Positions 50,987-59,420 of a stretch of 59,420 nucleotides of DNA are shown here, piece by piece. The translations under genes were made by a program, and so were the position numbers. Source of the DNA: Nocardia neocaledoniensis (lineage in GTDB: Bacteria > Actinomycetota > Actinomycetes > Mycobacteriales > Mycobacteriaceae); assembly GCF_029868625.1 (NCBI RefSeq), contig NZ_JARWOJ010000417.1, positions 1 through 59,420 on the forward strand, read 5' to 3'. The notes beneath the pieces were generated by a model that saw only the letters and a list, made by a program, of their open reading frames with translations, was not told the origin of the DNA and did not search any database. Each line of letters opens with the position of its first letter. Within the stretch, counting starts at the first letter, position 1.

Positions 50987-52129
50987 GTGAAACACCTGAC
51001 CGTCGGCCTCGTCGCGACCTCCCGTAAAGAAAACGAACACCGGCTGGCGATCCACCCGGCCCACCTGGATCGGATCGATCCGGGAATACGCGGTCAGATC
51101 TTCCTCGAACACGGCTACGGCGCCCGATTCGGCTACCCGGACGACCTCCTCGCTCCGCTGGTCGCGGGCTTTCGCACCCGCGCCGAACTGTTCGCCGAAT
51201 GCGATGTGCTGCTGCTGGCCAAGCCACTCGCCGAGGACCTCGAACAGATGCGACCCGGCACGATCGTGTGGGGGTGGCCGCACTGTGTGCAGGACCGGCG
51301 GATCACCCAGCTGGCCGTCGACCGCGAGCTGACCCTGATCGCCTGGGAGGCGATGAACCACTGGACCGCGGCCGGGCATTTCAGTGTCCACGTGTTCCAC
51401 AAGAACAACGAACTGGCCGGCTACTGCTCGGTCATGCACGCACTGCAACTGCGCGGCGCCACCGGCGATTACGGCCGACGGATGCGCGCGGCGGTGATCA
51501 GTTTCGGCGCGACCGCGCGGGGCGCGGTGCGGGCGCTCTCGGCACTGGGCATCAGCGATGTGACCGTGCTGACCCAGCGCAGCGTGTCCGCGGTGGCCTC
51601 ACCGTTCGCGTCGGTGCGCATGCAGCATTTCCAGCGCGACCCGGCCGACCCCGGTCGCACCCTCGCACTGGAGGGGGCGGAACCCGGACCGCTGGCGCAG
51701 GTTCTCGCCCACTACGACGTGATCGTCAACTGCATGTTCCAGGACACCGAGGAACCGCTGATGTTCATCACCGACGACGATCTCGGCCTGTTCCCCAGGG
51801 GCACGCTGTTCGTCGACGTCTCCTGTGATGAGGGCATGGGCTTCTCCTGGGCCCGCCCCACCACCTTCGCCGACCCGATGTTCACCGTCGGCGCGGGTCT
51901 GCACCACTACGGCGTCGACCACAGTCCCTCCTTCCTGTGGGAGTCGGCCACCTGGGAGAACTCCGAGGCCCTGCTCGAGTACGTGCCGACCGTGCTGGCC
52001 GGGCCCGCGGCCTGGGACGGCGACGAGACCATCCGCCGCGCCGTCGAGATCCGCGAGGGCCGGGTGCTCAACCCGCGCATCCTCTCCTTCCAGGGCCGCG
52101 CCGCCGATCATCCGTACGCGGTGGTCTGA
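50987..52129 (+). CDS. N(5)-(carboxyethyl)ornithine synthase-like dehydrogenase
   Basis: 380-residue protein of the alanine dehydrogenase/PNT superfamily. The N-terminal TSRKENEHRLAIHPAHLDRI (about 11-30), the conserved WEAMNHW, and the dinucleotide loop FGATARGAVRALSALG (about residues 169-184) point to the carboxyethylornithine synthase branch, which reductively joins pyruvate to an amino acid. GTG at 50987. A four-codon ORF (GTG AAG CAA CTG TGA, 50976-50990) overlaps the start. Product in this organism unknown. Confidence 0.75.
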   Translation: MKHLTVGLVATSRKENEHRLAIHPAHLDRIDPGIRGQIFLEHGYGARFGYPDDLLAPLVAGFRTRAELFAECDVLLLAKPLAEDLEQMRPGTIVWGWPHCVQDRRITQLAVDRELTLIAWEAMNHWTAAGHFSVHVFHKNNELAGYCSVMHALQLRGATGDYGRRMRAAVISFGATARGAVRALSALGISDVTVLTQRSVSAVASPFASVRMQHFQRDPADPGRTLALEGAEPGPLAQVLAHYDVIVNCMFQDTEEPLMFITDDDLGLFPRGTLFVDVSCDEGMGFSWARPTTFADPMFTVGAGLHHYGVDHSPSFLWESATWENSEALLEYVPTVLAGPAAWDGDETIRRAVEIREGRVLNPRILSFQGRAADHPYAVV

Positions 52130-52141
52130 CCTGGTCCGATG

Positions 52142-52158
52142 CTGTCCGGTCCGGACAG
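52142..52158 (+). terminator. Palindrome after the dehydrogenase gene
   Basis: CTGTCCGG-T-CCGGACAG lies 13 bases after the stop codon and is followed by AAAT. A stem of about six pairs is possible. The rest of the gap to 52359 shows no gene or repeat that I can support. Confidence 0.35.
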
Positions 52159-52359
52159 AAATCCCCGCCCACCTGGGCATTCACCGGCATCACCGGTCGA
52201 CGGACACCGCCGGCGACGATGCCGGACCGGATAACCGGTCACGGCCCTCCCACCTGCGGATATTCGCGCTCCCGCCGGGTTTGCGGCGGCCGTGACCGGG
52301 GCCGCGTTCCTACGTTGATGGCAGGCCGGAATCCACGGCCGTCAGTCAGGGGAGGAACG

Positions 52360-52989
52360 TTGAACATCATCACGACCGTGCTCGGGGCCACCGCTGTCGC
52401 ACTCGCCACCCTCGGGCTCGCACCCGTCGCGGCGGCCGGTCCGATGGCGCCGCACGAAACCACCTATCTGGGGCCGGAGGGCTTCCAGATGACCCTCGGC
52501 CACACCGACGAGTCCTACCGGCAGGTGCCCGCGCTCAACGCCATGCCGACCAACCGGGAGGTGTTCCTGAACAACACCGCCTACGTCACCGCGCCGGCCG
52601 GAGCCACCGGCACCCTCGAATCCGGTTACCTCGTGGCCTGCGCCGTGGATCTGGAGCTCTCCGTCGGACTCGACGGCGGCATCGCGGTCGACGCGGGGGC
52701 GTCCGCGGGCTTCGGTTCGTCGGGGCCCGACGCGTCGGTCGACATCGGTCCGTCGATCTTCGCGGGGATGGATCTGAGCCTGACGCTCGCGCCGGGCGAG
52801 ATCAAGAAGATCGATGTCGGGAGCATGCCGCTCGGCACCGGCACCACCTACCTGGTGAATCGCGACTTCCACCTGATGGTGGGCAATTGCGGTGGCCCGC
52901 TCGACATCTACTCCTGGGCGACGGTCACCGCGAGCACCCCGCAGGTGAGCGCGACCAACTCGATCTTCGGCGACACCATGTTCCTGTGA
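52360..52989 (+). CDS. MspA-family porin
   Basis: 209 residues. TTG start at 52360 with GGGGAGG immediately upstream. A signal peptide (VLGATAVALATLGLAPVAAA) is probably cleaved near residue 27. The mature part follows the MspA pattern: an N-terminal TTYLGPEGFQMTLGHTDESY region, GTLESGYLVACAVDL, repeated acidic/Gly strands and closing TVTASTPQVSATNSIFGDTMFL. Forms water-filled channels in the mycolic outer membrane of Mycobacteriales. Confidence 0.9.
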   Translation: MNIITTVLGATAVALATLGLAPVAAAGPMAPHETTYLGPEGFQMTLGHTDESYRQVPALNAMPTNREVFLNNTAYVTAPAGATGTLESGYLVACAVDLELSVGLDGGIAVDAGASAGFGSSGPDASVDIGPSIFAGMDLSLTLAPGEIKKIDVGSMPLGTGTTYLVNRDFHLMVGNCGGPLDIYSWATVTASTPQVSATNSIFGDTMFL

Positions 52990-53072
52990 GCCGATCGGGG
53001 CCCGGCACTGTGCCGGGCCCCGATCCACCGAATACCATTCCCCTCGGTCGTTTTCATCGAACGGGGGGTTCC

Positions 53073-56000
53073 TTGACCACTGTCGATCCGCACAGTGCTT
53101 CGCCGCGTGCGGCTTTCGCGCAACGCTTCGCCGAACTCTATGCCGCCGCGGGCAATCCGACCCTCCGCCGGGTCGCCGCGGCCACCGAGCGGCGCATGCG
53201 CGGCACGCAGGCCGGCACGCCGTCGCCACAGCGGATCAGCGACTGGAAGGCCGGACGCAATGTGCCCGCCCGCTTCGAATCGCTGCTGCCGGTGGTCCTC
53301 ACGCTCGTCGACCTCACCGAGAAGGCCCAGCGTGAGCTGCCCCGCCGGCTCGCCGACCCACACGAATGGCGCAGGCTGTGGCAGGAATCGGTGACCTGGA
53401 CGGCCACCGTCACCGAGGGCGACACCTGCCCCTATCCCGGCCTGCGCGCCTTCCGCGCCGACGAACGCCCGCTGTTCTTCGGCCGCGAGCAGGCCACCGC
53501 CGAATTCGTCGACCTGGTCCGCGCCACCACCGGGATCGTCGTGCTGATCGGTGCCTCCGGCGCGGGCAAGTCCTCGCTGCTGGCCGCGGGCCTACGCCCC
53601 GCCCTCGACCTGCCCTCGGCCACCATCACCCCGGGCACCGCGCCGATGGCGGCGCTCGCCGCCGTCGACACCGACGAGCCGCGCGTGCTGATCGTCGATC
53701 AGTTCGAGGAACTGTTCACCCTGTGCCCCGACGAGGCCGAACGCACGGCCTTCCTCACCGCGCTCGCCGACCTGACCACCCGCGCCGCCGACCCGCTCAC
53801 GGTCGTCCTCGCCCTGCGCGCCGACTTCTACGAACGCTGCCTGCACCACCCGGTATTGCGGGACAGCCTGCGACGCAACAACTATCTGCTCGGACCGATG
53901 TCGATGGACGAGGTGTCGCGAGCGATCACCGGGCCCGCGACCGCCGCCGGACTCACCCTCGAACAGGGCCTGGAAGAGCTGGTCCTCAGCGAATTGCGCG
54001 GGCTCGGCGCGCACGCCGACACCGACGCCTACGATCCCGGCTCGCTGCCCCTGCTCTCCCACGTGATGGCCGCGACCTGGCTTCAGCGCGAGGGTCGCAA
54101 ACTCACCGTCGCCGGGTATCGCACGGCGGGCGGCGTCGCCGGCTCGGTCGCCGAGACCGCCGAACTGGCGTGGAGCGAGCTGACCCCGGTCCAGCAGGAG
54201 GCCGCCCAGGACCTGCTCGGCTCGCTGGTCACCGTCGGGCAGGACGCCCGCGACACCCGGCGCACCGCAGGCCGCGGCGAATTGCTCTCCCACAGTGCCG
54301 ATCCCGACGCCACCGCGCAGGCACTGGAAGTCCTCGCCGCCAGCAGGCTCGTCGCCCTCGACGCCGACTCGGTCCAGTTCACCCACGAGATCGTCCTCAC
54401 CGCCTGGCCCCGGCTGCGCGGCTGGATCGCGACCGACCGCGTCGGCCACCTCGTCCGCCAGCGCCTGGAAACCGACGCCGGCGAATGGGAGGCCGCCGCC
54501 CGCGACCCCGCCCTGCTCTATCGCGGCACCCGCCTCGACAGCGCCACCGAACACGCCCGCTCCACCACCAGCCCCCGCTCCCGCGCCTTCCTCGACGCCT
54601 CACGCCGCTCGGCCCGCCTCGGCAAGCGCTGGCGACTCGGCGCCGCCATGATCGTCGTCGCGCTACTGGGCACCGGCGTCGTCGCCTGGGACCGCGGCAA
54701 GCTCGCCGACCAGCGCACCGCGGACCGCGATCACGCCGAACTGGTCGCGGCGGCGCAGCGGACCAGGGCGAGTGATCCGTCGCTGTCGGCGCAGTTGTCG
54801 CTGGCGGCCTATCGGATGCGACCGGACCCGTCCACCCGCGCACAGCTGCTGACCACCCAGGAACTGCCGCTGGCCACCTCCGTGCCGGGCCACACCTCCG
54901 ACATCACCGCACTCGTGGCGCGCGCGAGCGACGGCAGGCTGGCTTCGCTCGACTACGACCAGAAGGTGTCACTCTGGGACACCACCGACCCCGCCGGGCC
55001 GCGGCAGATCGGCGGTGAATTCGGCGTTCCGGTCGGCCGGCTGGCCTTCGTGCCGCACAGCACCGAGGCGGTCACCGACGGCCCGGCCGGCCTACAGCTG
55101 TGGGACCTGGCCAGGCCGCGGGCGCCGCGGCTCCTGCACAGCCTCGGGATCGAGAAGCGGAACTCGATCGCCGCGGGGCCGGACGGCACGCTCCTCGCCG
55201 AGGCCGGCGCCGACTCGTTCACGCTCTGGCGGATCGGTGACCGCACCGAGCCGACGCGCACCGCGCGGGTGGATCTGCCCGCCGCGCGCGCCGGTCAGGC
55301 ACATCTCGTCGAGTTCAGCCCCGACGGAAAGCTGCTCGCGGTGGGCCGGGTGGTCCATGACGCCGGTGTCGCGGACAGCATCCAGCTCTGGGACATCCGC
55401 GACCCCCGCACACCCCGCCCGGTCGGATCACCGATATCAACCGCGCCCGATGCCTACCTGTGCGACCTCGCGTTCAGTCCGGACGGCACGACGCTGGCAG
55501 TCGCCGCCTACGGGCCCACCGAGACGAGCTCGGCACGCACGGGTCGGGTCGAACTGTGGCATATCGCCGAGGCCGCCGAGCCCCGGCGAACCGGCACCAT
55601 CCACACCGACAACAGCACGCTCAGCTCGATCGACTTCAACGACGGCGGAACCGTTCTCGTCACCAGCTCGGCGACCGCGGGGCAGCTGTGGAACATCACC
55701 GACCCGGGCCGGCCGGTAGCGGCGACGCCGATGCTGTCGACCAGTCCGGCGTCCTGTGACCGCGGCCCGGCGTCGCCGTGCAGCACCGGGCTGCGGTCGC
55801 TGACTTTCCTGCCCGGCAGACCACTGTTGGCGGGGGCAGGCAGCGATGGCGCCCTCGCTGTGTGGACGCTGCCGTCCTCGCTGGTGGATGTTTCGCCCGG
55901 CTCACAGCTGCCACCGGTGTTCGACAATGCCGGAGACCGGATGGTGATCGCGGATGTAGCCGGCGCCGTGGCCATCTGGGATACCTCCGATCCCGCGCGC

Positions 56001-56918
56001 CCGCGACGGCTGTCGACCCTTCCCGGCGGGACGAACCGTTTCAGCCCGGAGCTGAGCCCCGACGGTCGCACGCTGTCGATCCAGGACCAGCCGTCCGATC
56101 GCAGACTCGTCTTCGACCTGACGGATTCCCAGCGGCCGAAGCCACTGCCGGCCTGGCCGACGGGTTTCGTCGTCCAGTCCCAGGTACAGGCCGGCCGCAT
56201 GGTGACCGCGGATTCGCACGAGGTCCGAATATGGGACGTCAGCGATCGGCAGGCACCGATCCGCGGCGCCACACCGATCGTCCCGACCGAGGGTGCGGAC
56301 GAGGTGTACATCAACGCGCTGTCGGCCGACGGCACGCGCCTGGAGGTGGTCTCCTACGACCGGGAGGACACCGACAAGCCGTTCGCCACCCACCTGTGGA
56401 GCATCGAGGACCCGCACCGCCCGACCCTGCTGGGAACAACCGAACCCGACGGGAACACCGAGGCCTTCAAGCTGTCGCTGCTGCCCGACGACCACACCGC
56501 GATAGTCGCCGATACCGATTCCTTCGCGGTGTGGCGAACCGAGTCCGGACTCGAACGGCTCTCCGCGCCGATCCGCACCGAGGGCGTCCACATCATCGCG
56601 ATGTCGACCGCATCCGGCCACACCTTGGCCGTCACCGCCAACGACCGCACCACCGAACTGTGGGACATCGCCGATCCCCGGGCGCCGCGTCTCGTCAGCG
56701 CGCCGATCGGGCGCAACGATGTCCGGAACCGGCTCACGGCGCTGCATCCGGACGGTGGCCATCTCGCCGTCGTCACCGACAGCGGCCAGTTCGGGATGTG
56801 GGACCTCGATCCGGAGCGAGTGGCCGACCGGATCTGCGCGGCCACCGGTGACCTGCTCACCGAGCAGGTCTGGCGGCGTCAGCTCCCGAATGTCCCCTAT
56901 CTCCCACCCTGCTCCTGA
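53073..56918 (+). CDS. HTH-nSTAND ATPase with WD40 propeller
   Basis: 1281-residue multidomain protein from a TTG start with ACGGGGGG upstream. N-terminal HTH-like domain (about 10-85, with QRISDWKAGRNVP). Then an nSTAND1-type ATPase with PYPGLRAFRADERPLFFGRE, Walker A GASGAGKSS (about 160-168) and Walker B VLIVDQFEELF (about 205-215). One TM helix (about 524-542) follows, and then a long WD40-like beta-propeller (about 600-1265) with repeated LWDI/LWNI and FSPDG units. Proteins of this layout are common in actinobacteria; some STAND-WD40 proteins act in conflict or stress signalling. The trigger here is unknown. Confidence 0.88.
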   Translation: MTTVDPHSASPRAAFAQRFAELYAAAGNPTLRRVAAATERRMRGTQAGTPSPQRISDWKAGRNVPARFESLLPVVLTLVDLTEKAQRELPRRLADPHEWRRLWQESVTWTATVTEGDTCPYPGLRAFRADERPLFFGREQATAEFVDLVRATTGIVVLIGASGAGKSSLLAAGLRPALDLPSATITPGTAPMAALAAVDTDEPRVLIVDQFEELFTLCPDEAERTAFLTALADLTTRAADPLTVVLALRADFYERCLHHPVLRDSLRRNNYLLGPMSMDEVSRAITGPATAAGLTLEQGLEELVLSELRGLGAHADTDAYDPGSLPLLSHVMAATWLQREGRKLTVAGYRTAGGVAGSVAETAELAWSELTPVQQEAAQDLLGSLVTVGQDARDTRRTAGRGELLSHSADPDATAQALEVLAASRLVALDADSVQFTHEIVLTAWPRLRGWIATDRVGHLVRQRLETDAGEWEAAARDPALLYRGTRLDSATEHARSTTSPRSRAFLDASRRSARLGKRWRLGAAMIVVALLGTGVVAWDRGKLADQRTADRDHAELVAAAQRTRASDPSLSAQLSLAAYRMRPDPSTRAQLLTTQELPLATSVPGHTSDITALVARASDGRLASLDYDQKVSLWDTTDPAGPRQIGGEFGVPVGRLAFVPHSTEAVTDGPAGLQLWDLARPRAPRLLHSLGIEKRNSIAAGPDGTLLAEAGADSFTLWRIGDRTEPTRTARVDLPAARAGQAHLVEFSPDGKLLAVGRVVHDAGVADSIQLWDIRDPRTPRPVGSPISTAPDAYLCDLAFSPDGTTLAVAAYGPTETSSARTGRVELWHIAEAAEPRRTGTIHTDNSTLSSIDFNDGGTVLVTSSATAGQLWNITDPGRPVAATPMLSTSPASCDRGPASPCSTGLRSLTFLPGRPLLAGAGSDGALAVWTLPSSLVDVSPGSQLPPVFDNAGDRMVIADVAGAVAIWDTSDPARPRRLSTLPGGTNRFSPELSPDGRTLSIQDQPSDRRLVFDLTDSQRPKPLPAWPTGFVVQSQVQAGRMVTADSHEVRIWDVSDRQAPIRGATPIVPTEGADEVYINALSADGTRLEVVSYDREDTDKPFATHLWSIEDPHRPTLLGTTEPDGNTEAFKLSLLPDDHTAIVADTDSFAVWRTESGLERLSAPIRTEGVHIIAMSTASGHTLAVTANDRTTELWDIADPRAPRLVSAPIGRNDVRNRLTALHPDGGHLAVVTDSGQFGMWDLDPERVADRICAATGDLLTEQVWRRQLPNVPYLPPCS

Positions 56919-56974
56919 ACCCGGGCAAACCTCAGGGTTCCCCCCGATGCGGAAAAGGGCTGGTCGGGCAGACC

Positions 56975-58813
56975 ATGGAACCCATGAGCAGAACGAGCTT
57001 CGGTGACCAGATCCAGCAGATGTGGCATACGCGGCCCGTCCGGCTGCCGCGGCAGGGGCCGATCGCCGGTGTCGCGGCCGGGTTCGGGCTGCGGTACGGG
57101 ATCGATCCGGTGCTGCTGCGGGTGGCGTTCGTGGTGTCGACCATTTTCGGCGGCGCGGGCATCGTGCTGTACCTGCTGGCCTGGCTGGTGCTGAGTTCCG
57201 CGGGGAACGAGGTCTCGGCGGCCGAGGCGCTGACCGATCACGCCAGGGGCGGGCATTCGCAGACCAAGACGATCGTATTGATCGTCGCGCTGGCCATCGC
57301 GGTCTCGACCATGGGACCGATCGGGCTCGGGCTCGGCGGGTCCGGCGTGGTCAGTATGGGGCTGATGCTGGCGGGCTGGTGGATGCTCTACATCCGGCAT
57401 CCCGAACTGCCGACCGGCTTCGACACCTACCGCGCCGCGGCGTACGGCACCGGCGACTACCCGCCGGTGGGCTACCCGACCGGCGTTCCGGTGCGCGGCT
57501 ACCCGTACACCCCCGACGTGCCGCCGACCGGCATGTACACGCCCTACACGAAGCTGCCCGACGCCTACGTCCCCGACCCGGCCACGGCGGCCGCCGAATC
57601 CACGCCGCTGCTGCGCGTCGACGCCACCGACACGGTCGTCCTGCACAAGAACGCGGCAGCGCCCTCGTCGGCGGATGAGCTCGAAACACGCGCCATCCCA
57701 GTGCAAGACGCCGCCCACCAGACCGTGGCACCTTCCGCCGCATCAGCAGCGGCGTCCACCACTGCGGCCCCCGCGCACGAGGGGTCCGCTATCGCCGCGG
57801 ACGACTCCGATCGCTCAACCGATGCTCCCGTCGTTCCCGACGAGGCGTCCGCGACACAAGAAGCCGCACCCACGACCGACGCACCTACCGAGCCGTCTTC
57901 CGACCCGGCGAGTTCCGTTCACCTGGTGAAGGTCGCCGACGCGGCTTCGACTTCCGCCCCCGTGGACGCTGAATCGTCGCCGGCACAGCCTGCCGAATTC
58001 ACGCATGCGGCAGCCGCCGCCGAACTCGCTGCCCCACAGTCCGATTCGAGCATCGACCTCGGCGAACGCAGCGGCGAACCGGCGACGTCCGTCCTATACA
58101 AGGACTTCCCGCAGGCGGGCTACCCTCGCGCCGGCGCCCAGGTTCCCCCCGGCATCGACCCGCTCAGCATCGCCCCGCTGGCCTGGGAACTCCCCGAAGC
58201 GGCCCCGCGCTACGCCGTCGCCGCCCCACCACCGCCGAAGCGGCCCCGCTCGCGGCTCACGCCGGTGACCATCGGGCTCGCGATCCTGGCCGCCGCCGTG
58301 GCAGGGGCGGTCGCCGCCTCGGGCGTCGAATGGATGACACCGGCGCGGATCGCGGCCTTCGCACTGGCCGTCGTCGGCCTCGGACTCATCGCGGGCGCCT
58401 TCCTGCGCCGCGGCTACGGACTGCTCGTCCTCACCGCGCCACTGGCCGGGTTCGTCCTGCTGGCCTCGCTGATCGGGCCGGTGGATTTCGAGGGCAGAGC
58501 CGTCGGCGAACGGCTCTGGGCACCGACCTCGGTGACCGAACTGCAACCGCGCTACGCGCTCGACATCGGTTCGGGCACCTTGGATCTGCGCGGCCTGGAG
58601 CTCACCGAATCACGGACCGTGGAGGTCGCGGTGAACATCGGTGACGCGAAAGTACTCCTGCCGGAAGGAATGACAGTGAACACGACCTGCGATGTCCGGG
58701 TTGCGGAATCGGGCTGTGTCGACGGGATCACCGGCCCGAACACCCCCGGCGCCCCGGTCCTCGACCTGCGGATCAAGATGCACCTCGGCGATGTGGCGGT
58801 GACCCGTGACTGA
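56975..58813 (+). CDS. PspC-domain membrane protein with LiaF-like C-terminus
   Basis: 612 residues. An N-terminal PspC domain (about 25-90, GPIAGVAAGFGLRYGIDPVLLR), two TM helices (about 90-150), and a long Ala/Pro/Thr-rich disordered cytosolic section (about 170-420) precede three more TM helices (about 430-505). The C-terminal domain (about 520-612) resembles the LiaF/cell-wall-active-antibiotic response fold. Likely membrane-stress partner of the PspC histidine kinase at 49076-50881. ATG at 56975; ATG 56984 is an alternative. Confidence 0.82.
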   Translation: MEPMSRTSFGDQIQQMWHTRPVRLPRQGPIAGVAAGFGLRYGIDPVLLRVAFVVSTIFGGAGIVLYLLAWLVLSSAGNEVSAAEALTDHARGGHSQTKTIVLIVALAIAVSTMGPIGLGLGGSGVVSMGLMLAGWWMLYIRHPELPTGFDTYRAAAYGTGDYPPVGYPTGVPVRGYPYTPDVPPTGMYTPYTKLPDAYVPDPATAAAESTPLLRVDATDTVVLHKNAAAPSSADELETRAIPVQDAAHQTVAPSAASAAASTTAAPAHEGSAIAADDSDRSTDAPVVPDEASATQEAAPTTDAPTEPSSDPASSVHLVKVADAASTSAPVDAESSPAQPAEFTHAAAAAELAAPQSDSSIDLGERSGEPATSVLYKDFPQAGYPRAGAQVPPGIDPLSIAPLAWELPEAAPRYAVAAPPPPKRPRSRLTPVTIGLAILAAAVAGAVAASGVEWMTPARIAAFALAVVGLGLIAGAFLRRGYGLLVLTAPLAGFVLLASLIGPVDFEGRAVGERLWAPTSVTELQPRYALDIGSGTLDLRGLELTESRTVEVAVNIGDAKVLLPEGMTVNTTCDVRVAESGCVDGITGPNTPGAPVLDLRIKMHLGDVAVTRD

Positions 58814-59018
58814 CCAGACCAGCACCGAACCCCGCCGCCGCCCGGCCTTCTCCCTACTGGTCACCGGCCTGCTCGCCCTCGCGGTGAGCGTCTGGGCCCT
58901 GCTCGGCGCGCCGACGCCCGGCGACGGCGGCATCCTGCCCCTCGGCTGGGGCGTGGTCCTCGCGGCCATCGTCGTCGGCCTGCTGCTCACCTTCGCCCCG
59001 AGCCGCAAACGACGTTGA
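58806..59018 (+). CDS. Small two-helix membrane protein
   Basis: 70 residues with a basic N-terminus (STEPRRRPA), two TM helices (about 15-34 and 43-63) and a terminal SRKRR. GTG at 58806 overlaps the end of the PspC gene by eight bases, so it is translationally coupled and probably a partner of the PspC protein. No known family. Confidence 0.7.
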   Translation: MTDQTSTEPRRRPAFSLLVTGLLALAVSVWALLGAPTPGDGGILPLGWGVVLAAIVVGLLLTFAPSRKRR

Positions 59019-59041
59019 GCGACAACCGCACACCCTGAGAC

Positions 59042-59079
59042 ACGACAATGGCCCGTCCGCGAAGACGGGCCATTGTCGT
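59042..59079 (+). terminator. Perfect 16-pair terminator hairpin
   Basis: ACGACAATGGCCCGTC (59042-59057) pairs fully with GACGGGCCATTGTCGT (59064-59079) around a six-base loop, 24 bases after the last stop codon of the PspC operon. Confidence 0.88.
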
Positions 59080-59092
59080 CGGAGGACGAACG

Positions 59093-59226
59093 ATGAACGA
59101 AGGCAACGGTTCCGGAGAAACCAGACCCCCGGCTCGCCCGATGACCGGTGTACCGCTGGGCCGACTCCTCTTGGCCTACCGGCACACACCACCGATCGCC
59201 ACAGCGACCACCACGTTTTCGGCCGC
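59093..59226 (+). CDS. 5' end of an unidentified gene, cut by the contig end
   Basis: ATG at 59093 follows GGAGG (59081-59085) by seven bases. The readable part encodes about 45 residues: an N-terminal Gly/Pro-rich segment, then VPLGRLLLAYRHTPPIATA and TTTFSAA, where the sequence dissolves into G/C homopolymers. A membrane-protein N-terminus is possible. I do not recognise the family. Confidence 0.5.
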
Positions 59227-59420
59227 CGCGGGGGGGGGGGGGGGGGGGGGGGGGGGGGCGGGCGCCGCGGGGCGCGCGGCGCCCGGGCGCGGGGGCGGCC
59301 GCGCCCCCCCCCCCGCGGGGGGGGCGCGCGCGCGCGGGGGTTTTCCCCCCCCCCCCGCGGCCCCCCCGACGCGGCCGAAAACGTGGTGGTCGCTGTGGCG
59401 ATCGGTGGTGTGTGCCGGTA
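59177..59420. repeat. 50-bp perfect inverted repeat around G/C homopolymer, likely artefact
   Basis: Bases 59177-59226 and 59371-59420 are exact reverse complements. The 144 bases between them are low-complexity runs of G and C, including a run of more than 25 G. The left arm is part of a gene, so the right arm is most simply a fold-back read or assembly error at the contig end rather than genomic structure. Confidence 0.8.

Noticed and set aside
59177..59420. Terminal palindrome as an actinobacterial telomere
   Set aside because: Telomeres of linear replicons contain several varied palindromes, not one exact fold-back of a coding region around homopolymers.

Overview
The window looks like a draft-genome contig from a high-GC actinobacterium of the order Mycobacteriales, most likely Nocardia or a close relative. 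Reasons: GC-rich coding with many GTG and TTG starts, a furA-katG pair, an MspA-type porin, a SAM-IV riboswitch before metY-metX, an F420/Ddn-type reductase, and the actinobacterial mutasome genes dnaE2, imuA and imuB. I see no rRNA, tRNA, CRISPR array, insertion sequence or prophage. Both contig edges are extreme GC sequence; the right edge is a 50-bp inverted repeat around G/C homopolymers and is probably an assembly artefact.

Layout. 0.1-8 kb: oxidative stress (katG, furA), a flavodoxin-like reductase, an SDR with a divergent MmyB-type regulator, and an amino-acid dehydrogenase with a divergent LysR regulator. 8-13.5 kb: a lipid-transfer/thiolase-like operon, a divergent NCS1 permease, an SDR and a TetR regulator; similar palindromes lie before the thiolase operon and before tetR. 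13.5-19.3 kb: glycerol catabolism (glpD, two glpK paralogues, an IclR regulator). 19.3-24 kb: Ddn-like protein, a truncated Rpn-type gene, an MFS exporter, icd, and a hemerythrin protein. 24-29 kb: a large SARP/AfsR-like ATPase regulator whose expected start codon reads GTA, behind a small membrane-protein gene.

29-32 kb: the methionine operon metY-metX, preceded by a SAM-IV riboswitch and then a ten-codon leader ORF with three consecutive cysteine codons and a strong ribosome binding site. This suggests dual SAM and cysteine control. 31.8-37.8 kb: TetR/MpaB-like oxygenase, HxlR/nitroreductase, DUF3017, trmL, DUF167, a DUF4349 lipoprotein and an M48 protease.

37.8-47.1 kb: an SOS mutagenesis region. 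dnaE2 lies behind a small TPR-like gene with two LexA-box-like sequences in front of it. imuA has its own LexA box and is joined to imuB through two extra small ORFs by overlapping stop and start codons; one is a partial duplication of the imuB 5' end. An SDR and a sucrase/ferredoxin-like gene lie between. 47.2-59 kb: a membrane-anchored Ser/Thr kinase, a NarL/PspC-type two-component system, a carboxyethylornithine-synthase-like enzyme, an MspA porin, a large HTH-nSTAND-WD40 protein and a PspC/LiaF-like membrane protein. Together these suggest envelope-stress sensing, with a possible accessory insertion between the kinase and its PspC partner. The contig ends inside a new gene.
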